This document shows positions 17,619-25,968 of a stretch of 64,000 bases of DNA, piece after piece; the first letter of the stretch is position 1; each line of letters begins with the position of its first letter. Where the stretch lies: NCBI RefSeq assembly GCF_041270065.1, contig NZ_CP065958.1, positions 1,488,001 to 1,552,000 of the forward strand. The letters are read 5' to 3'. A program made the translations under genes and the position numbers. The notes under the pieces were generated by a model, which saw nothing but the letters and a program-made list of their open reading frames with translations, made no database searches and had not been told where the DNA came from. Source of the stretch: Streptomyces fradiae. Lineage in GTDB: Bacteria; Actinomycetota; Actinomycetes; Streptomycetales; Streptomycetaceae.

Positions 17619-17732
17619 GCGCGTGCCCCGTGTGCGGAGACCGGTTCCTGGGTAGTCGATCAAGGCCGACGAGACGTCCGGAAGGCATAGGGTTGGTCCG
17701 TACGACAGGAACTTCGACGAAGGAGGCGCTGG

Positions 17733-18788
17733 GTGATCGAGCTCGAGGGGGTTCCCGAGCTGATCGACCCGGTCATGGTGGCCGCGTTCGAGGGGTGGAA
17801 CGACGCCGGTGACGCCGCCTCAGCCGCGGTCGCGCATCTGGACCGGGAGTGGAAGGGCGAGGTGTTCGCGGCGCTCGACGCCGAGGACTACTACGACTTC
17901 CAGGTCAACCGTCCCACGGTGTGGCTGGACGGCGGCGTCCGGAAGATCACCTGGCCGACGACCCGGCTCTCCGTGGTCCGGATCGGCGGCGAGAAGCCCC
18001 GGGACCTGGTCCTGGTGCGCGGCATCGAGCCGTCGATGCGCTGGCGTTCGTTCTGCAACGAACTGCTCGGCTTCGCGCACGAACTGGGCGTGGAGATGGT
18101 GGTGATCCTGGGCGCGCTGCTGGGCGACACCCCGCACACCCGTCCGGTGCCGGTCAGCGGGGTCACGTCCGACCCGGACCTGGCGCGCACGATGGATCTG
18201 GAGGAGACCCGCTACGAGGGCCCGACCGGCATCGTCGGCATCCTCCAGGAGGCCTGCACGCACGCCGGGGTGCCGGCGGTGAGCCTGTGGGCGGCGGTGC
18301 CGCACTACGTGTCGCAGCCGCCGAACCCGAAGGCGACGCTCGCGCTGCTCAACCGGCTTGAGGACCTGCTCGGTCTGCGCATCCCGCTGGGCGAGCTGCC
18401 CGAGGACGCGCGGGCCTGGCAGGTGGGCGTGGACCAGCTGGCCGCCGAGGACAGCGAGGTCGCCGAGTACGTGCAGACCCTGGAGGAGGCGCGGGACACG
18501 GCGGAGCTGCCGGAGGCCTCCGGCGAGGCCATCGCCCGCGAGTTCGAGCGCTATCTGCGCCGCCGCGAGCCCGGTCAGGGGCCGGGCCAGGGCGTGGCGA
18601 CGGAGGGCGGCGACACCTCGTACCTCCGGGACACCCCGAGCGGCCGGACCCGCCCGCCGAAGCCCCAGCAGCCGGGCCCGGAGGCGGTCCCGGGCACGGA
18701 CTCCGGAACGGACCCGGAGCCGCCGCAGGACGAGAACGGCGGGGAGTCCGCCGGCGAGGAGGAGTCCCCCGGGGACTCGAAGGAGTGA
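17733..18788 (+). CDS. parJ: PAC2-family protein, ParJ-like
   Basis: 351 aa from GTG with AAGGAGG 6 nt upstream. PAC2 domain (proteasome assembly chaperone 2-like fold) over residues ~1-270: MVAAFEGWNDAGDAAS, VVILGALLGDTPHTRPVPV, GPTGIVGILQEACTHAG. The last ~75 residues are a Gly/Pro/acidic low-complexity tail. In S. coelicolor the PAC2 protein next to the glycerol operon was described as ParJ, which binds ParA and influences chromosome segregation; the position and family agree here. Assignment rests on that synteny and the fold, so the symbol is likely, not proven. It ends against mshC with a shared terminator. Confidence 0.78.
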   Translation: MIELEGVPELIDPVMVAAFEGWNDAGDAASAAVAHLDREWKGEVFAALDAEDYYDFQVNRPTVWLDGGVRKITWPTTRLSVVRIGGEKPRDLVLVRGIEPSMRWRSFCNELLGFAHELGVEMVVILGALLGDTPHTRPVPVSGVTSDPDLARTMDLEETRYEGPTGIVGILQEACTHAGVPAVSLWAAVPHYVSQPPNPKATLALLNRLEDLLGLRIPLGELPEDARAWQVGVDQLAAEDSEVAEYVQTLEEARDTAELPEASGEAIAREFERYLRRREPGQGPGQGVATEGGDTSYLRDTPSGRTRPPKPQQPGPEAVPGTDSGTDPEPPQDENGGESAGEEESPGDSKE

Positions 18789-18793
18789 TCTCG

Positions 18794-18830
18794 GGTACGG
18801 GAGGGGTGGCGCGGCCGCCCCTCCCGTACC
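18794..18830. terminator. Bidirectional terminator
   Basis: A perfect 13-bp stem GGTACGGGAGGGG / CCCCTCCCGTACC between the convergent parJ and mshC genes. Confidence 0.85.
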
Positions 18831-18835
18831 GCTTT

Positions 18836-20065
18836 CTACAGCGCGACGCCGAGAAGGGCGTCGACGGCGCGGGAGACGAGACCGGGGGCGGACTCCTCGG
18901 TGCCGCCGTCGGCCTCCTGGCGGGCGGCCCAGCGGTCGACCGCGGCGAGCGCGGCCGGGGCGTCCAGGTCGTCGGCGAGCGCCTCGCGGATCTCCTCGAC
19001 GAGCGCGTCGGCGGACGGGCCGTCGGGGCGCGAGACGGCGGCGCGCCAGCGGCCCAGGCGGGCCTCGGCGTCCTGGAGGACCTGGTCGGTCCACTCCCAG
19101 TCGGCCCGGTAGTGGTGGGAGAGCAGGGCGAGCCGGATGGCGGCCGGGTCGACGCCCTCCTTGCGGAGGGTGGAGACGAAGACCAGGTTGCCCTTGGACT
19201 TGGACATCTTCTCGCCGTCGAGGGCGACCATGCCGGCGTGCACGTAGGCCTTGGCCATGGGGAACTCGCCGGTGAGGGTCTGGGCGTGGGAGGCGCCCAT
19301 CTCGTGGTGCGGGAAGATCAGGTCGGAGCCGCCGCCCTGCACGTCGAAGCCCATGCCGAGGTGGTCGAGGGCGATGGCGACGCACTCGATGTGCCAGCCG
19401 GGGCGGCCGGGGCCGAGGCTGCCGCCGTCCCAGCTGGGCTCGCCCTCGCGGGCGGCCATCCACAGCATCGGGTCGAGCGGGTTCTTCTTGCCCGGGCGGT
19501 CCGGGTCGCCGCCGCGCTCGGCGGACAGGTGGCGCATCAGCTCGGTGTCGTAGTTCGACACCTGGCCGAAGTGCGGGTCGGCCTCGACGGAGAAGTAGAT
19601 GTCGCCGTCGAGCTCGTAGGCGGCACCGGAGTCCCGCAGCCGCTCGACCAGCGGGACGATGCCGGGTATCGCCTCGACCGCGCCGATGTAGTGCTGCGGG
19701 GGCAGCATCCGCAGGGCGGTCATGTCCTCGCGGAACAGGGCGGTCTCGCGCTCGGCGAGGCCAACCCAGTCGATGCCGTCGCGGAGCGCCCGCTCCAGGA
19801 GGGGATCGTCCACGTCGGTGACGTTCTGGACGTAGTGGACCTGCCGCTTGGTGTCGAGCCACACGCGCTGAACGAGGTCGAACGCGTTGTAGGTCGCCGC
19901 GTGACCCATGTGGGTCGCGTCGTACGGCGTGATGCCGCAGACGTAGATGCGGGCGACGGGGCCGGGGGCGAGGGTCACTCGTCCACCGGTCGCGGTGTCG
20001 TGAATCCGGAGGTCGCGGCCCTTGCCGGGCAGGGCGGGGACCTCAGAAGCGGGCCAGGCATGCAT
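18836..20065 (-). CDS. mshC: Mycothiol biosynthesis cysteine ligase MshC
   Basis: 409 aa, the usual MshC length. It joins L-cysteine to GlcN-inositol using ATP, the penultimate step of mycothiol synthesis. Class I aminoacyl-tRNA synthetase-like fold related to CysRS: zinc and HIGH region [19 protein letters not shown] near residue 43, KMSKSKGN near residue 290, and [14 protein letters not shown]. It lacks the CysRS C-terminal anticodon domain, which separates it from cysS. TACGCT lies 6 nt before the ATG with no Shine-Dalgarno, suggesting a leaderless message; an imperfect CCGGACA/TGTTCCGG repeat overlaps that promoter. Next upstream is a conserved kinase-like, DUF3090 and phosphatase block in the same direction. 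Confidence 0.96.
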   Translation of the reverse strand: MHAWPASEVPALPGKGRDLRIHDTATGGRVTLAPGPVARIYVCGITPYDATHMGHAATYNAFDLVQRVWLDTKRQVHYVQNVTDVDDPLLERALRDGIDWVGLAERETALFREDMTALRMLPPQHYIGAVEAIPGIVPLVERLRDSGAAYELDGDIYFSVEADPHFGQVSNYDTELMRHLSAERGGDPDRPGKKNPLDPMLWMAAREGEPSWDGGSLGPGRPGWHIECVAIALDHLGMGFDVQGGGSDLIFPHHEMGASHAQTLTGEFPMAKAYVHAGMVALDGEKMSKSKGNLVFVSTLRKEGVDPAAIRLALLSHHYRADWEWTDQVLQDAEARLGRWRAAVSRPDGPSADALVEEIREALADDLDAPAALAAVDRWAARQEADGGTEESAPGLVSRAVDALLGVAL

Positions 20066-20071
20066 GTCCTG

Positions 20072-20077
20072 AGCGTA
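20072..20077 (-). promoter_or_regulatory. Leaderless -10 candidate for mshC
   Basis: TACGCT on the minus strand, 6 nt before the ATG. The imperfect repeat at 20079-20095 lies where a repressor could block it. I saw no good sigma-R match (GGAAT-N18-GTT). Confidence 0.45.
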
Positions 20078-20168
20078 ACCGGACAGGTGTTCCGGATACG
20101 AACCGCATCCAGGATCTTGGCCGAGGAGGCGGTCTTGCGCGCAGGCCGGCTTCCATGCATGGCGCGAC

Positions 20169-20185
20169 ATACCCCCGGGGGGTGT
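20169..20185. promoter_or_regulatory. GC-core palindrome resembling a CsoR-type operator
   Basis: ATACCCCCGGGGGGTGT: ACCCCC and GGGGGT arms around one G, flanked by AT on one side. CsoR copper-sensor operators have this C-run/G-run layout. It lies between the kinase-like gene and mshC, about 100 bp upstream of mshC. No CsoR or copper gene is nearby. Confidence 0.35.
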
Positions 20186-20244
20186 ACCACGCTCTGGGAA
20201 GGTTGGCCGAAAAGCATCGGCCAAAGGGTGAAGTAGCTGGTCGG

Positions 20245-21048
20245 CTACACCGGGGGCCAGGGAATGGCCGGCCACTGCCCCGAGGGTTCGGGATGCCTCC
20301 CGGTCCCGCGCAGCACCGCCACCCGCTCCCGCAGGGCGGCCACCTCGGCCGCGGTCAGGAGCGCGCCGAGCCGTTCCGCCAGCGGAGTGCCGGGCGCCAG
20401 GAGCGCGTACAGACGGGTGAGGACCGTCACGGCCTCGTCCGTCAGGTCCTCGCCCGCCCAGCCCCACAGCAGGGTGCGCAGCTTGTCCTCGACGTGGAAC
20501 GAGACGCCGTGGTCGATCCCGTACAGACGCCCGTCCGGCGCGGGCAGCAGATGCCCGCCCTTGCGGTCGCCGTTGTTGATGACCGCGTCCAGGACGGCGA
20601 GCCGGCGCAGCTCGGGGGTGTCGGCGTGCACGAGCAGCGCGGTGCGGTCCTCGGCGATCTGCGCGGGCCCCACGGCCTTCCACCCTTCGCCCGCCTCGTC
20701 GTCCTCGACCAGGGCGAGCAGCTGCGCGGCCGGGTCCGGCTCGACCCACAGCTGGACCATGCCCTCGCCGTACGGCCCGTCGCGGAGCACGGTCGGCGGG
20801 ACCAGGCCCCAGCCGGTCGCCTCGGACAGCTCGAAGGCGGCCACCTCGCGCTGGGCGAGGGTGCCGTCCGGGAAGTCCCACAGCGGGCGCTCCCCCGCGA
20901 CCGGCTTGTAGACGCAGTCGGCCCGCTCGCCCTCGTACACGACGGAGCAGAACAGCACCGCGTTGGACGCCTCGCGGACCCGGCCGACGACGGTCAGCTC
21001 CCCCGCGGTGAGCAGTTCGATGGTGGTCGAGGTCCCCTGGCCGCTCAT
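20245..21048 (-). CDS. SCO1664-family protein, PI3/PI4-kinase-like fold
   Basis: 267 aa. Actinobacterial family of unknown function with an atypical kinase core. CVYKP near residue 47 supplies the ATP-binding Lys. [14 protein letters not shown] near residue 165 is the catalytic loop (D-R, then Asn/His). YGIDHGVSF is the DFG-equivalent metal site. These motifs resemble phosphatidylinositol 3/4-kinases and HipA-type kinases, so phosphotransfer is plausible, but the substrate is unknown. Its ATG overlaps the TGA of the DUF3090 gene (ATGA), so the two are translationally coupled. The block with mshC is, from memory, kept in many actinobacteria. Confidence 0.8.
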   Translation of the reverse strand: MSGQGTSTTIELLTAGELTVVGRVREASNAVLFCSVVYEGERADCVYKPVAGERPLWDFPDGTLAQREVAAFELSEATGWGLVPPTVLRDGPYGEGMVQLWVEPDPAAQLLALVEDDEAGEGWKAVGPAQIAEDRTALLVHADTPELRRLAVLDAVINNGDRKGGHLLPAPDGRLYGIDHGVSFHVEDKLRTLLWGWAGEDLTDEAVTVLTRLYALLAPGTPLAERLGALLTAAEVAALRERVAVLRGTGRHPEPSGQWPAIPWPPV

Positions 21049-21635
21049 GCGCCGCGACGGTATCCGTTCTGGCGGGGGCAGACATGGCCCTCGGGGTCGA
21101 GCGGGAGGCTGCACAGCGGGCACGGCGGCCGGCCGGCGTTGACCACGTCGAGGGCGCGCTTGGCGAAGGCCCGGGCCTGCGCGCCGGTGAGCCGGACCCG
21201 CAGCATCGGCGGGCCGTTCTCCTCGTCCTGGAGCAGCCGCTCCTCGGCCTCGGCGAGGTCCTCCTCGGAGTCCGCGTCGAGCTCGACGAGCGCCTGCGCC
21301 TCGACGATCATGCGCTGTTCCTCGCCGTCCCAGGCGAGCGCCATGGTGCCGACCCGGAACTCCTCCTCGACGGGGGTGTCCAGCGGGGCGGTGTCCGCGT
21401 TGTCGGCGGGGGCGACGGCCGGCACCGGGGCGTTGCCGCCGGTGCGGCGCACCACCTCGTCGAGCAGTTCGTCGATCCGCTCGGCGAGGGCCGCGACCTG
21501 TGACTTCTCCAGGGCGACGCTGGTGACGCGCCCGGCCGCGGACGCCTGCAGGAAGAACGTACGGCGGCCAGGCAGCCCGACCGTGCCGGCCACGAACCGC
21601 TCCGGCGGGTCGTAGAGGAACACCTGACGGGACAC
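21045..21635 (-). CDS. DUF3090 family protein with C-terminal zinc-ribbon-like motif
   Basis: 196 aa from GTG with GGGAG 8 nt upstream. Conserved actinobacterial protein of unknown function. It begins [19 protein letters not shown]. An acidic stretch near residues 125-140 ([15 protein letters not shown]) follows the [19 protein letters not shown] strand region. Near the C terminus [15 protein letters not shown] (C-x2-C-x8-H-x-C) looks like a zinc knuckle. Its stop overlaps the start of the kinase-like gene. Together with mshC, the kinase-like protein and the phosphatase it forms a conserved neighbourhood. A function in nucleic-acid or thiol metabolism is guesswork; none is assigned. Confidence 0.82.
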   Translation of the reverse strand: MSRQVFLYDPPERFVAGTVGLPGRRTFFLQASAAGRVTSVALEKSQVAALAERIDELLDEVVRRTGGNAPVPAVAPADNADTAPLDTPVEEEFRVGTMALAWDGEEQRMIVEAQALVELDADSEEDLAEAEERLLQDEENGPPMLRVRLTGAQARAFAKRALDVVNAGRPPCPLCSLPLDPEGHVCPRQNGYRRGA

Positions 21636-21653
21636 GTTCCTGACTCCCTCGGG

Positions 21654-21680
21654 TCTCGACTGTCTCGACTGTCTCGGCTG
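21654..21680. repeat. Three tandem 9-bp repeats
   Basis: TCTCGACTG, TCTCGACTG, TCTCGGCTG in tandem just upstream of the DUF3090 gene. They are possibly promoter-proximal; no function is evident. Confidence 0.75.
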
Positions 21681-21771
21681 TGGGTGCCGCGGGCCGTGGG
21701 CGGTGCCGCTGCCGTCGGCGGTCGCGCAGCAGCGGGCTACCGCGGCGCGTCCACCCTACTGCGCGGATGGA

Positions 21772-22461
21772 TCACGGTGCGCCCGCACCGCCCCCGACCT
21801 CCGCCGCCCCCTCGGCGGCCGGGGTCTCGCGCGGGGCGAGGCCGGACAGGTCGCCGGTGTCGCCGAGGCGGAGCAGAAAGGGCCGCAGCCGGGTGTAGCG
21901 GATCGCGGTGACCGAGCAGGGGTCCACCTGGATGCGCTGGAAGAGGTCGAGGTGGAGGCCGAGGGCGTCGGCGACGATCGCCTTGATGATGTCGCCGTGG
22001 GAGCACATCGCGAAGACGGCGTCCTCGCCGTGCTCCTCCTCGATCCGGGCGTTCCAGTCGCGCACCGCGTCCACGGCGCGGGCCTGCATGGCGCGCAGGG
22101 ACTCGCCGCCGGGGAAGGCGGCGGCCGAGGCGTGCCCCTGGACCACCTGCATCAGCGGCTCGTCCATCAGCTCGGCGAGCTTGCGGCCGGACCAGTCGCC
22201 GTAGTCGCACTCGCTGATCCGCTCCTCGGTGTGCAGCGGCACTCCGGGGCGGGCGTCGAGCAGCGGGCGCACGGTCTCCCGGCAGCGCTGGAGCGGGCTG
22301 GAGACGACGGCGGCGAGCGGCACTCCGGCGAGCCGCCCGGGCAGCGCGGCGGCCTGCGCGGCGCCCCGCTCGTCGAGTGCGATCCCGGGCGTCCGCCCGG
22401 CGAGCACTCCGGAGGTGTTGGCGGTGGAGCGTCCGTGCCGTACGAGGATCAGGGTGGCCAT
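21772..22461 (-). CDS. Histidine phosphatase (phosphoglycerate mutase-like)
   Basis: 229 aa. Branch-1 histidine phosphatase: the phospho-acceptor His lies in LILVRHGRSTANT at residues ~4-16, the second Arg in SSPLQRCRET, the acid Glu region in ISECDYGDWSG, and the second catalytic His in MCSHGDII. The family removes phosphate from small metabolites or proteins; mutase activity is unlikely to be the role here. It corresponds to the phosphomutase-like member of the conserved mshC neighbourhood. TACGCT sits 7 nt before the ATG with no Shine-Dalgarno, so the transcript is probably leaderless. It is divergent from the CorA gene 126 bp away. Confidence 0.88.
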   Translation of the reverse strand: MATLILVRHGRSTANTSGVLAGRTPGIALDERGAAQAAALPGRLAGVPLAAVVSSPLQRCRETVRPLLDARPGVPLHTEERISECDYGDWSGRKLAELMDEPLMQVVQGHASAAAFPGGESLRAMQARAVDAVRDWNARIEEEHGEDAVFAMCSHGDIIKAIVADALGLHLDLFQRIQVDPCSVTAIRYTRLRPFLLRLGDTGDLSGLAPRETPAAEGAAEVGGGAGAP

Positions 22462-22468
22462 GGGGGCC

Positions 22469-22474
22469 AGCGTA
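22469..22474 (-). promoter_or_regulatory. Leaderless -10 candidate for the histidine phosphatase
   Basis: TACGCT (minus strand) followed by 7 nt and ATG. No Shine-Dalgarno. Confidence 0.45.
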
Positions 22475-22574
22475 GGCGTCCGCACGCGCGCGTGGGGACG
22501 GGCGGTGGGAGCGGTCCGGTACGGCGGGGGCGCGGCTCCCGGCCCCGGCGGATGCGCCCGGGCGCCGACCGGGG

Positions 22575-22580
22575 GACAAT
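22575..22580 (+). promoter_or_regulatory. Leaderless -10 candidate for the CorA gene
   Basis: GACAAT followed by 7 nt and the GTG start; no Shine-Dalgarno. It matches only the A and T of TANNNT. Confidence 0.3.
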
Positions 22581-22587
22581 ACGGCCC

Positions 22588-23571
22588 GTGATCGTGGACT
22601 CTGCCATCTACCGTGCCGGGCGCAGGACGAAGGGCCCCACCGACCTCTCCGACGCGCTGGCGGAGGCGCGGGCGACCGGTGACGCCTTCCTGTGGGTGGG
22701 TCTCCACGAGCCGACGGAGGCCGAGTTCAGCCATGTCTCCGAGGAGTTCGCGCTGCACCCGCTGGCCGTCGAGGACGCCCTCAAGGCACATCAGCGGCCC
22801 AAGCTGGAGGTGTACGACGACTCGCTGTTCGCGGTGCTCAAGCCGGTCGTGTACGAGCCGGAGAGCGACCGGGTCTCGTCCGGCGAGCTGATGCTCTTCA
22901 TCGGCGACTCGTTCGTGGTGACCGTGCGGCACGGCGTGGGCTCGCCGCTTGCGGCCGTCCGCAAGCGCCTGGAGGCGGAGCCCGAGGTGCTCAGGCACGG
23001 GCCGACCTCGGTGCTGTACGCGATCAGCGACGCGGTGGTGGACCACTACATCGAGGTGGCCGGGGAGCTCCAGGTCGACCTGGAGGAGCTGGAGGCCGAC
23101 GTGTTCGCGCCGGCCGGCGGCAATCCGCCGCGGACCGCGGAGCGGATCTACACCGCCAAGCGGCAGGTCCTGGAGTTCCGCCGGGCGACCGGGCCGCTGG
23201 CCGGTCCGATGGCGCGCCTCGCGACCGGCTCGGTGCCCTTCGTGCACGAGCACGCGATGCCGTTCTTCCGCGACGTCCAGGACCATCTGCTGCGCGCCAA
23301 CGAGCAGGTCGAGGGCCTGGACCGGCTGCTCTCGGACGTGCTGTCGGCGCACCTGGCGCAGATGGGCGTGCGGCAGAACGACGACATGCGCAAGATCTCG
23401 GCCTGGGCCGCCATGGCCGCGGTCCCGACGATGGTCGCGGGGATCTACGGCATGAACTTCGACCACATGCCGGAGCTGCGCTGGGTGTGGTCGTACCCGG
23501 CGGTGATCCTGCTGATGGCGGGGATCGTGACGGGTCTGTACCGGCTGTTCAAGCGGCGCGGCTGGATGTGA
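22588..23571 (+). CDS. corA: CorA-family magnesium/cobalt transporter
   Basis: 327 aa. A large cytosolic N-terminal domain (residues 1-~260, with HPLAVEDALKAHQRPKLEVY, a CorA hallmark) and a long stalk helix are followed by two C-terminal membrane helices. The ion-selectivity motif YGMNF (GxN type) ends the first helix, and a short basic tail KRRGWM ends the protein. It forms pentameric Mg2+/Co2+ channels. The GTG at 22588 lies 7 nt after GACAAT; an alternative GTG two codons later is possible. Monocistronic: a hairpin follows directly. Confidence 0.92.
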   Translation: MIVDSAIYRAGRRTKGPTDLSDALAEARATGDAFLWVGLHEPTEAEFSHVSEEFALHPLAVEDALKAHQRPKLEVYDDSLFAVLKPVVYEPESDRVSSGELMLFIGDSFVVTVRHGVGSPLAAVRKRLEAEPEVLRHGPTSVLYAISDAVVDHYIEVAGELQVDLEELEADVFAPAGGNPPRTAERIYTAKRQVLEFRRATGPLAGPMARLATGSVPFVHEHAMPFFRDVQDHLLRANEQVEGLDRLLSDVLSAHLAQMGVRQNDDMRKISAWAAMAAVPTMVAGIYGMNFDHMPELRWVWSYPAVILLMAGIVTGLYRLFKRRGWM

Positions 23572-23573
23572 GC

Positions 23574-23591
23574 CCCCCGGCTTCCCGGGGG
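23574..23591. terminator. Hairpin after corA
   Basis: CCCCCGG-cttc-CCGGGGG, 3 nt after the stop, between convergent genes; a short T-run (TTT) lies 20 nt further. Confidence 0.6.
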
Positions 23592-23645
23592 ATCACAGGG
23601 TTCACAGAGGTTTACGGGCCGTCCGGCTCAGAAGACCGGGCCGCT

Positions 23646-24455
23646 TCAGAAGGCCGGGATCGGGGCGGTTGGCCCTCCCCCTGCCTCCGGCGGGGGGACC
23701 CCCAGGGCGTCGCGGCGCTCGGGCATCCGCAGGTCGACCATCTTGTGCCAGCCGGCCGCCCGCTCCCACGCGTACATCCCGTGGATGCCGGCGGCGAGGG
23801 CGGTGGCCTTGGCCTTCGGCCAGCGCAGGATGCGGCCCATGTGGCTCATCACAGCGAGGCTGACGTCGCGGTAGACCTGGATCTCGACGAGCGCGGACTC
23901 CCGGAGGGTGCGCTGGATGAGCCGCCCGTGGCCCTCGTAGTTGAGGCGCAGCAGCTCCTCGTGGCAGTACGAGAGGTGGTTGGTCTCGTCGTTGTCGATC
24001 ATGCGGATGGCCTTGCCGAGCTCGGGGTGGTCCCCGAAGTACTTGACCAGCATGATCATCTGGTCCGCGGCGCGCTGCTCGGTGACCCGGCTGTGCGCGA
24101 GGTAGACGACGATGTCCTCCTCGGTCAGCGGCTCGTCGCGGCGCAGCTTGTCGTGGGCCAGGCCGATCCCGCGCCGCTCCAGGAGCATCGTGTAGTCGGT
24201 CTCGGGCGGCACGGGCACCGGTTCGAGGCCGCGCTTCTTCAGCAGGGCGTTGAAGATCCGGCCGTGCTTGTCCTCGTCGGCGCCGTGCCGGACGATCTTG
24301 GGAGCCATGTCCCGCATGCCGGGGGCGACGAGGGCCGCGATCCGGCCGTTCTCCCAGCCGCCCTGGGCCTCGCCACTGGCGGCGATGGAGCAGAAGAGCC
24401 GGAACGAGTCGTCGTTGTCGATGATTTCCTGGAACAGGCCTTTGGCCGTGAGCAT
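23646..24455 (-). CDS. Ferritin-like diiron-type protein, function unknown
   Basis: 269 aa from the ATG with GGAGG 8 nt upstream; an ATG five codons earlier overlaps that ribosome site. All-helical. Metal-type carboxylate and histidine pairs are visible: ADEDKHGR near residue 64, SRVTEQRAAD, and DNDETNHLSYCHEELL near residue 151. The spacing fits a four-helix ferritin-like diiron site. The C-terminal third (VSLAVMSHMGRILRWPKAKA) extends beyond the usual bundle. An oxidase or oxygenase role is possible, but no substrate can be named. Its neighbours (LLM oxidoreductase upstream, 276 bp away) do not define a pathway. Confidence 0.7.
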   Translation of the reverse strand: MLTAKGLFQEIIDNDDSFRLFCSIAASGEAQGGWENGRIAALVAPGMRDMAPKIVRHGADEDKHGRIFNALLKKRGLEPVPVPPETDYTMLLERRGIGLAHDKLRRDEPLTEEDIVVYLAHSRVTEQRAADQMIMLVKYFGDHPELGKAIRMIDNDETNHLSYCHEELLRLNYEGHGRLIQRTLRESALVEIQVYRDVSLAVMSHMGRILRWPKAKATALAAGIHGMYAWERAAGWHKMVDLRMPERRDALGVPPPEAGGGPTAPIPAF

Positions 24456-24646
24456 GCCTGCCACCTCCATGCGGACGTCCGCACTCCGCACGCCCGTGGA
24501 GTACGAGTCAAGTGCGCCGAGCCGGGTCGGGCAACAGGAGGAGGGCGGACGCTGCGCCGAACGAGGCAGCGCGCGGGACAGCGGCCGGGGCGCACGGGGC
24601 GCGGGGGCGCGTAACTCCGGTCGCCCTCGCGCGTTGTGCTCCATGA

Positions 24647-24688
24647 CGGCCGTGGCGGGGAAGACCCCCCGAGCCCCCACCACGGCCG
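24647..24688 (-). terminator. Hairpin after the LLM oxidoreductase gene
   Basis: CGGCCGTGG (24647-24655) pairs with CCACGGCCG (24680-24688), with inner GGGG/CCCC, in the 276-bp gap between two minus-strand genes. The rest of the gap holds no gene. Confidence 0.55.
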
Positions 24689-24731
24689 CGGAGTTCTCGT
24701 TGTCGTTCTCCGTACGGTGCGCGAGGCCGCG

Positions 24732-25784
24732 TTACGACGCGAGGCCGGCCCGCTCCAGCGCCTCCACGCCCGCCCGCAGCGCCGCGAGCCGCTCGTCGAG
24801 CGTGAAGCCGGCCGGGGAGAGCGTCAGGGTGGTGACCCCGGCGGAGGCGTAGGCCTTCATCCGGTCGGCGATCCGGTCGACGCCGCCGAGCAGCGCGGTC
24901 TGGTCGATCAGCTGGCGCGGCACGGCCGCCGCGGCGCCCTGCTTGTCGCCGGACAGGTACTTCTCCTGGATCTCGGCGGCGGCCTTCTCGTAGCCCATCC
25001 GCTGGGCGAGCTGGTTGTAGAAGTTCTGCTTGCGGCTGCCCATGCCGCCGACGTACAGCGCGGTGTAGGGGCGGAACATGTCGGCGAGCGCGTCGATGTC
25101 GTCGCCGAGCGCGATCGGCAGCGTCGGGTGGACGTCGAAGCCGTCCATCGTCAGTCCGGCCTTCTCGCGGCCCGCGCGCAGGTGGCGAAGGGTGGTCTCC
25201 TCCAGGTGCTCGGCGGCCGGGAAGATGAGCAGCGCGCCGTCGGCGATCTCGCCGGTCTGCTCCAGGTTCTTCGGGCCGATGGCCGCGATGTAGAGCGGGA
25301 TGTGCGGGCGGGTGGGGTGGACGGTGAGCTTGATCGGCTTGCCCGGGCCGTCCGGCAGCGGCAGCGTCCAGTGCTCGCCCTGGTGGGTGAGGCGCTCGCG
25401 GGTCATCGCCTTGCGGACGATCTCGACGTACTCGCGGGTGCGGGCGAGCGGCTTGTCGAACTTGACGCCGTACCAGCCCTCGGAGACCTGCGGGCCGGAG
25501 ACGCCGAGGCCGAGCCGGAAGCGGCCGCCGGAGAGCGAGTCGAGGGTGGCGGCGGTCATCGCCGTCATCGCGGGCTGCCGGGCCGGGATCTGCATGATCG
25601 CCGAACCGACGTCGATCCGCTCGGTCTTGGCGGCGACCCAGGAGAGCACGGTGGGGGCGTCGGAGCCGTACGCCTCCGCCGCCCAGCACACGTCGTAGCC
25701 GAGGCGGTCCGCCTCCTGGGCCACGGCCAGGTTGTCGCCGTCCATGCCCGCGCCCCAGTAGCCGAGGTTGATGCCGAGCCGCAT
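24732..25784 (-). CDS. LLM-class F420-dependent oxidoreductase
   Basis: 350 aa, ATG with AAGGGG 8 nt upstream. Luciferase-like TIM barrel. The N terminus RLGINLGYWG and the strand YDVCWAAEAYGSDAPT hold the typical substrate and cofactor pocket. RFRLGLGVSGPQVSEGWYG is the hallmark of the F420-dependent LLM group (G-x-G-x-SGPQVxEG-type). IPLYIAAIGPKNLEQTGEIA is also typical. It presumably uses reduced F420 for a hydride transfer on an unknown substrate. A short inverted repeat TTACC/GGTAA lies right upstream of the start. Transcribed alone. Confidence 0.9.
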   Translation of the reverse strand: MRLGINLGYWGAGMDGDNLAVAQEADRLGYDVCWAAEAYGSDAPTVLSWVAAKTERIDVGSAIMQIPARQPAMTAMTAATLDSLSGGRFRLGLGVSGPQVSEGWYGVKFDKPLARTREYVEIVRKAMTRERLTHQGEHWTLPLPDGPGKPIKLTVHPTRPHIPLYIAAIGPKNLEQTGEIADGALLIFPAAEHLEETTLRHLRAGREKAGLTMDGFDVHPTLPIALGDDIDALADMFRPYTALYVGGMGSRKQNFYNQLAQRMGYEKAAAEIQEKYLSGDKQGAAAAVPRQLIDQTALLGGVDRIADRMKAYASAGVTTLTLSPAGFTLDERLAALRAGVEALERAGLAS

Positions 25785-25796
25785 GCCACGTACCCC

Positions 25797-25810
25797 TTAC
25801 CCATCGGTAA
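25797..25810. promoter_or_regulatory. Short inverted repeat before the LLM gene
   Basis: TTACC-CATC-GGTAA overlaps the Shine-Dalgarno side of the LLM gene leader. It may be an operator or a translational hairpin. Confidence 0.3.
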
Positions 25811-25906
25811 CGTCCCTGTGCGGGGACTCTAGCGCGCGGCCCCGGCATTCGTCAGGAGCCGATCGGGCACGGGTCGGCGCGGGGCGCCGGCTCCTCGAAC
25901 GGGTGG

Positions 25907-25929
25907 CCTGTGGACAGGTTGTCCACAGG
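25907..25929. promoter_or_regulatory. Inverted pair of DnaA boxes
   Basis: Perfect 10-bp arms CCTGTGGACA and TGTCCACAGG around GGT. This gives TTGTCCACA (25919-25927, plus strand), the preferred Streptomyces DnaA box, and CTGTCCACA on the minus strand (25909-25917), one base apart. They lie 27 bp upstream of the aldo/keto reductase -10 candidate. Confidence 0.7.
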
Positions 25930-25955
25930 GTCTCTCCGCGTGGTGCCGTGGCCAG

Positions 25956-25961
25956 TAATCT
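25956..25961 (+). promoter_or_regulatory. Leaderless -10 for the aldo/keto reductase operon
   Basis: TAATCT followed by 7 nt and ATG at 25969; no Shine-Dalgarno. It lies next to the DnaA-box palindrome. Confidence 0.5.
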
Positions 25962-25968
25962 CGCGGCC

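Noticed and set aside
20066..20110. Sigma-R promoter for mshC
   Set aside because: A GGAAC is present on the minus strand, but the expected GTT at 18-nt spacing is missing; the TACGCT leaderless arrangement explains the start better.
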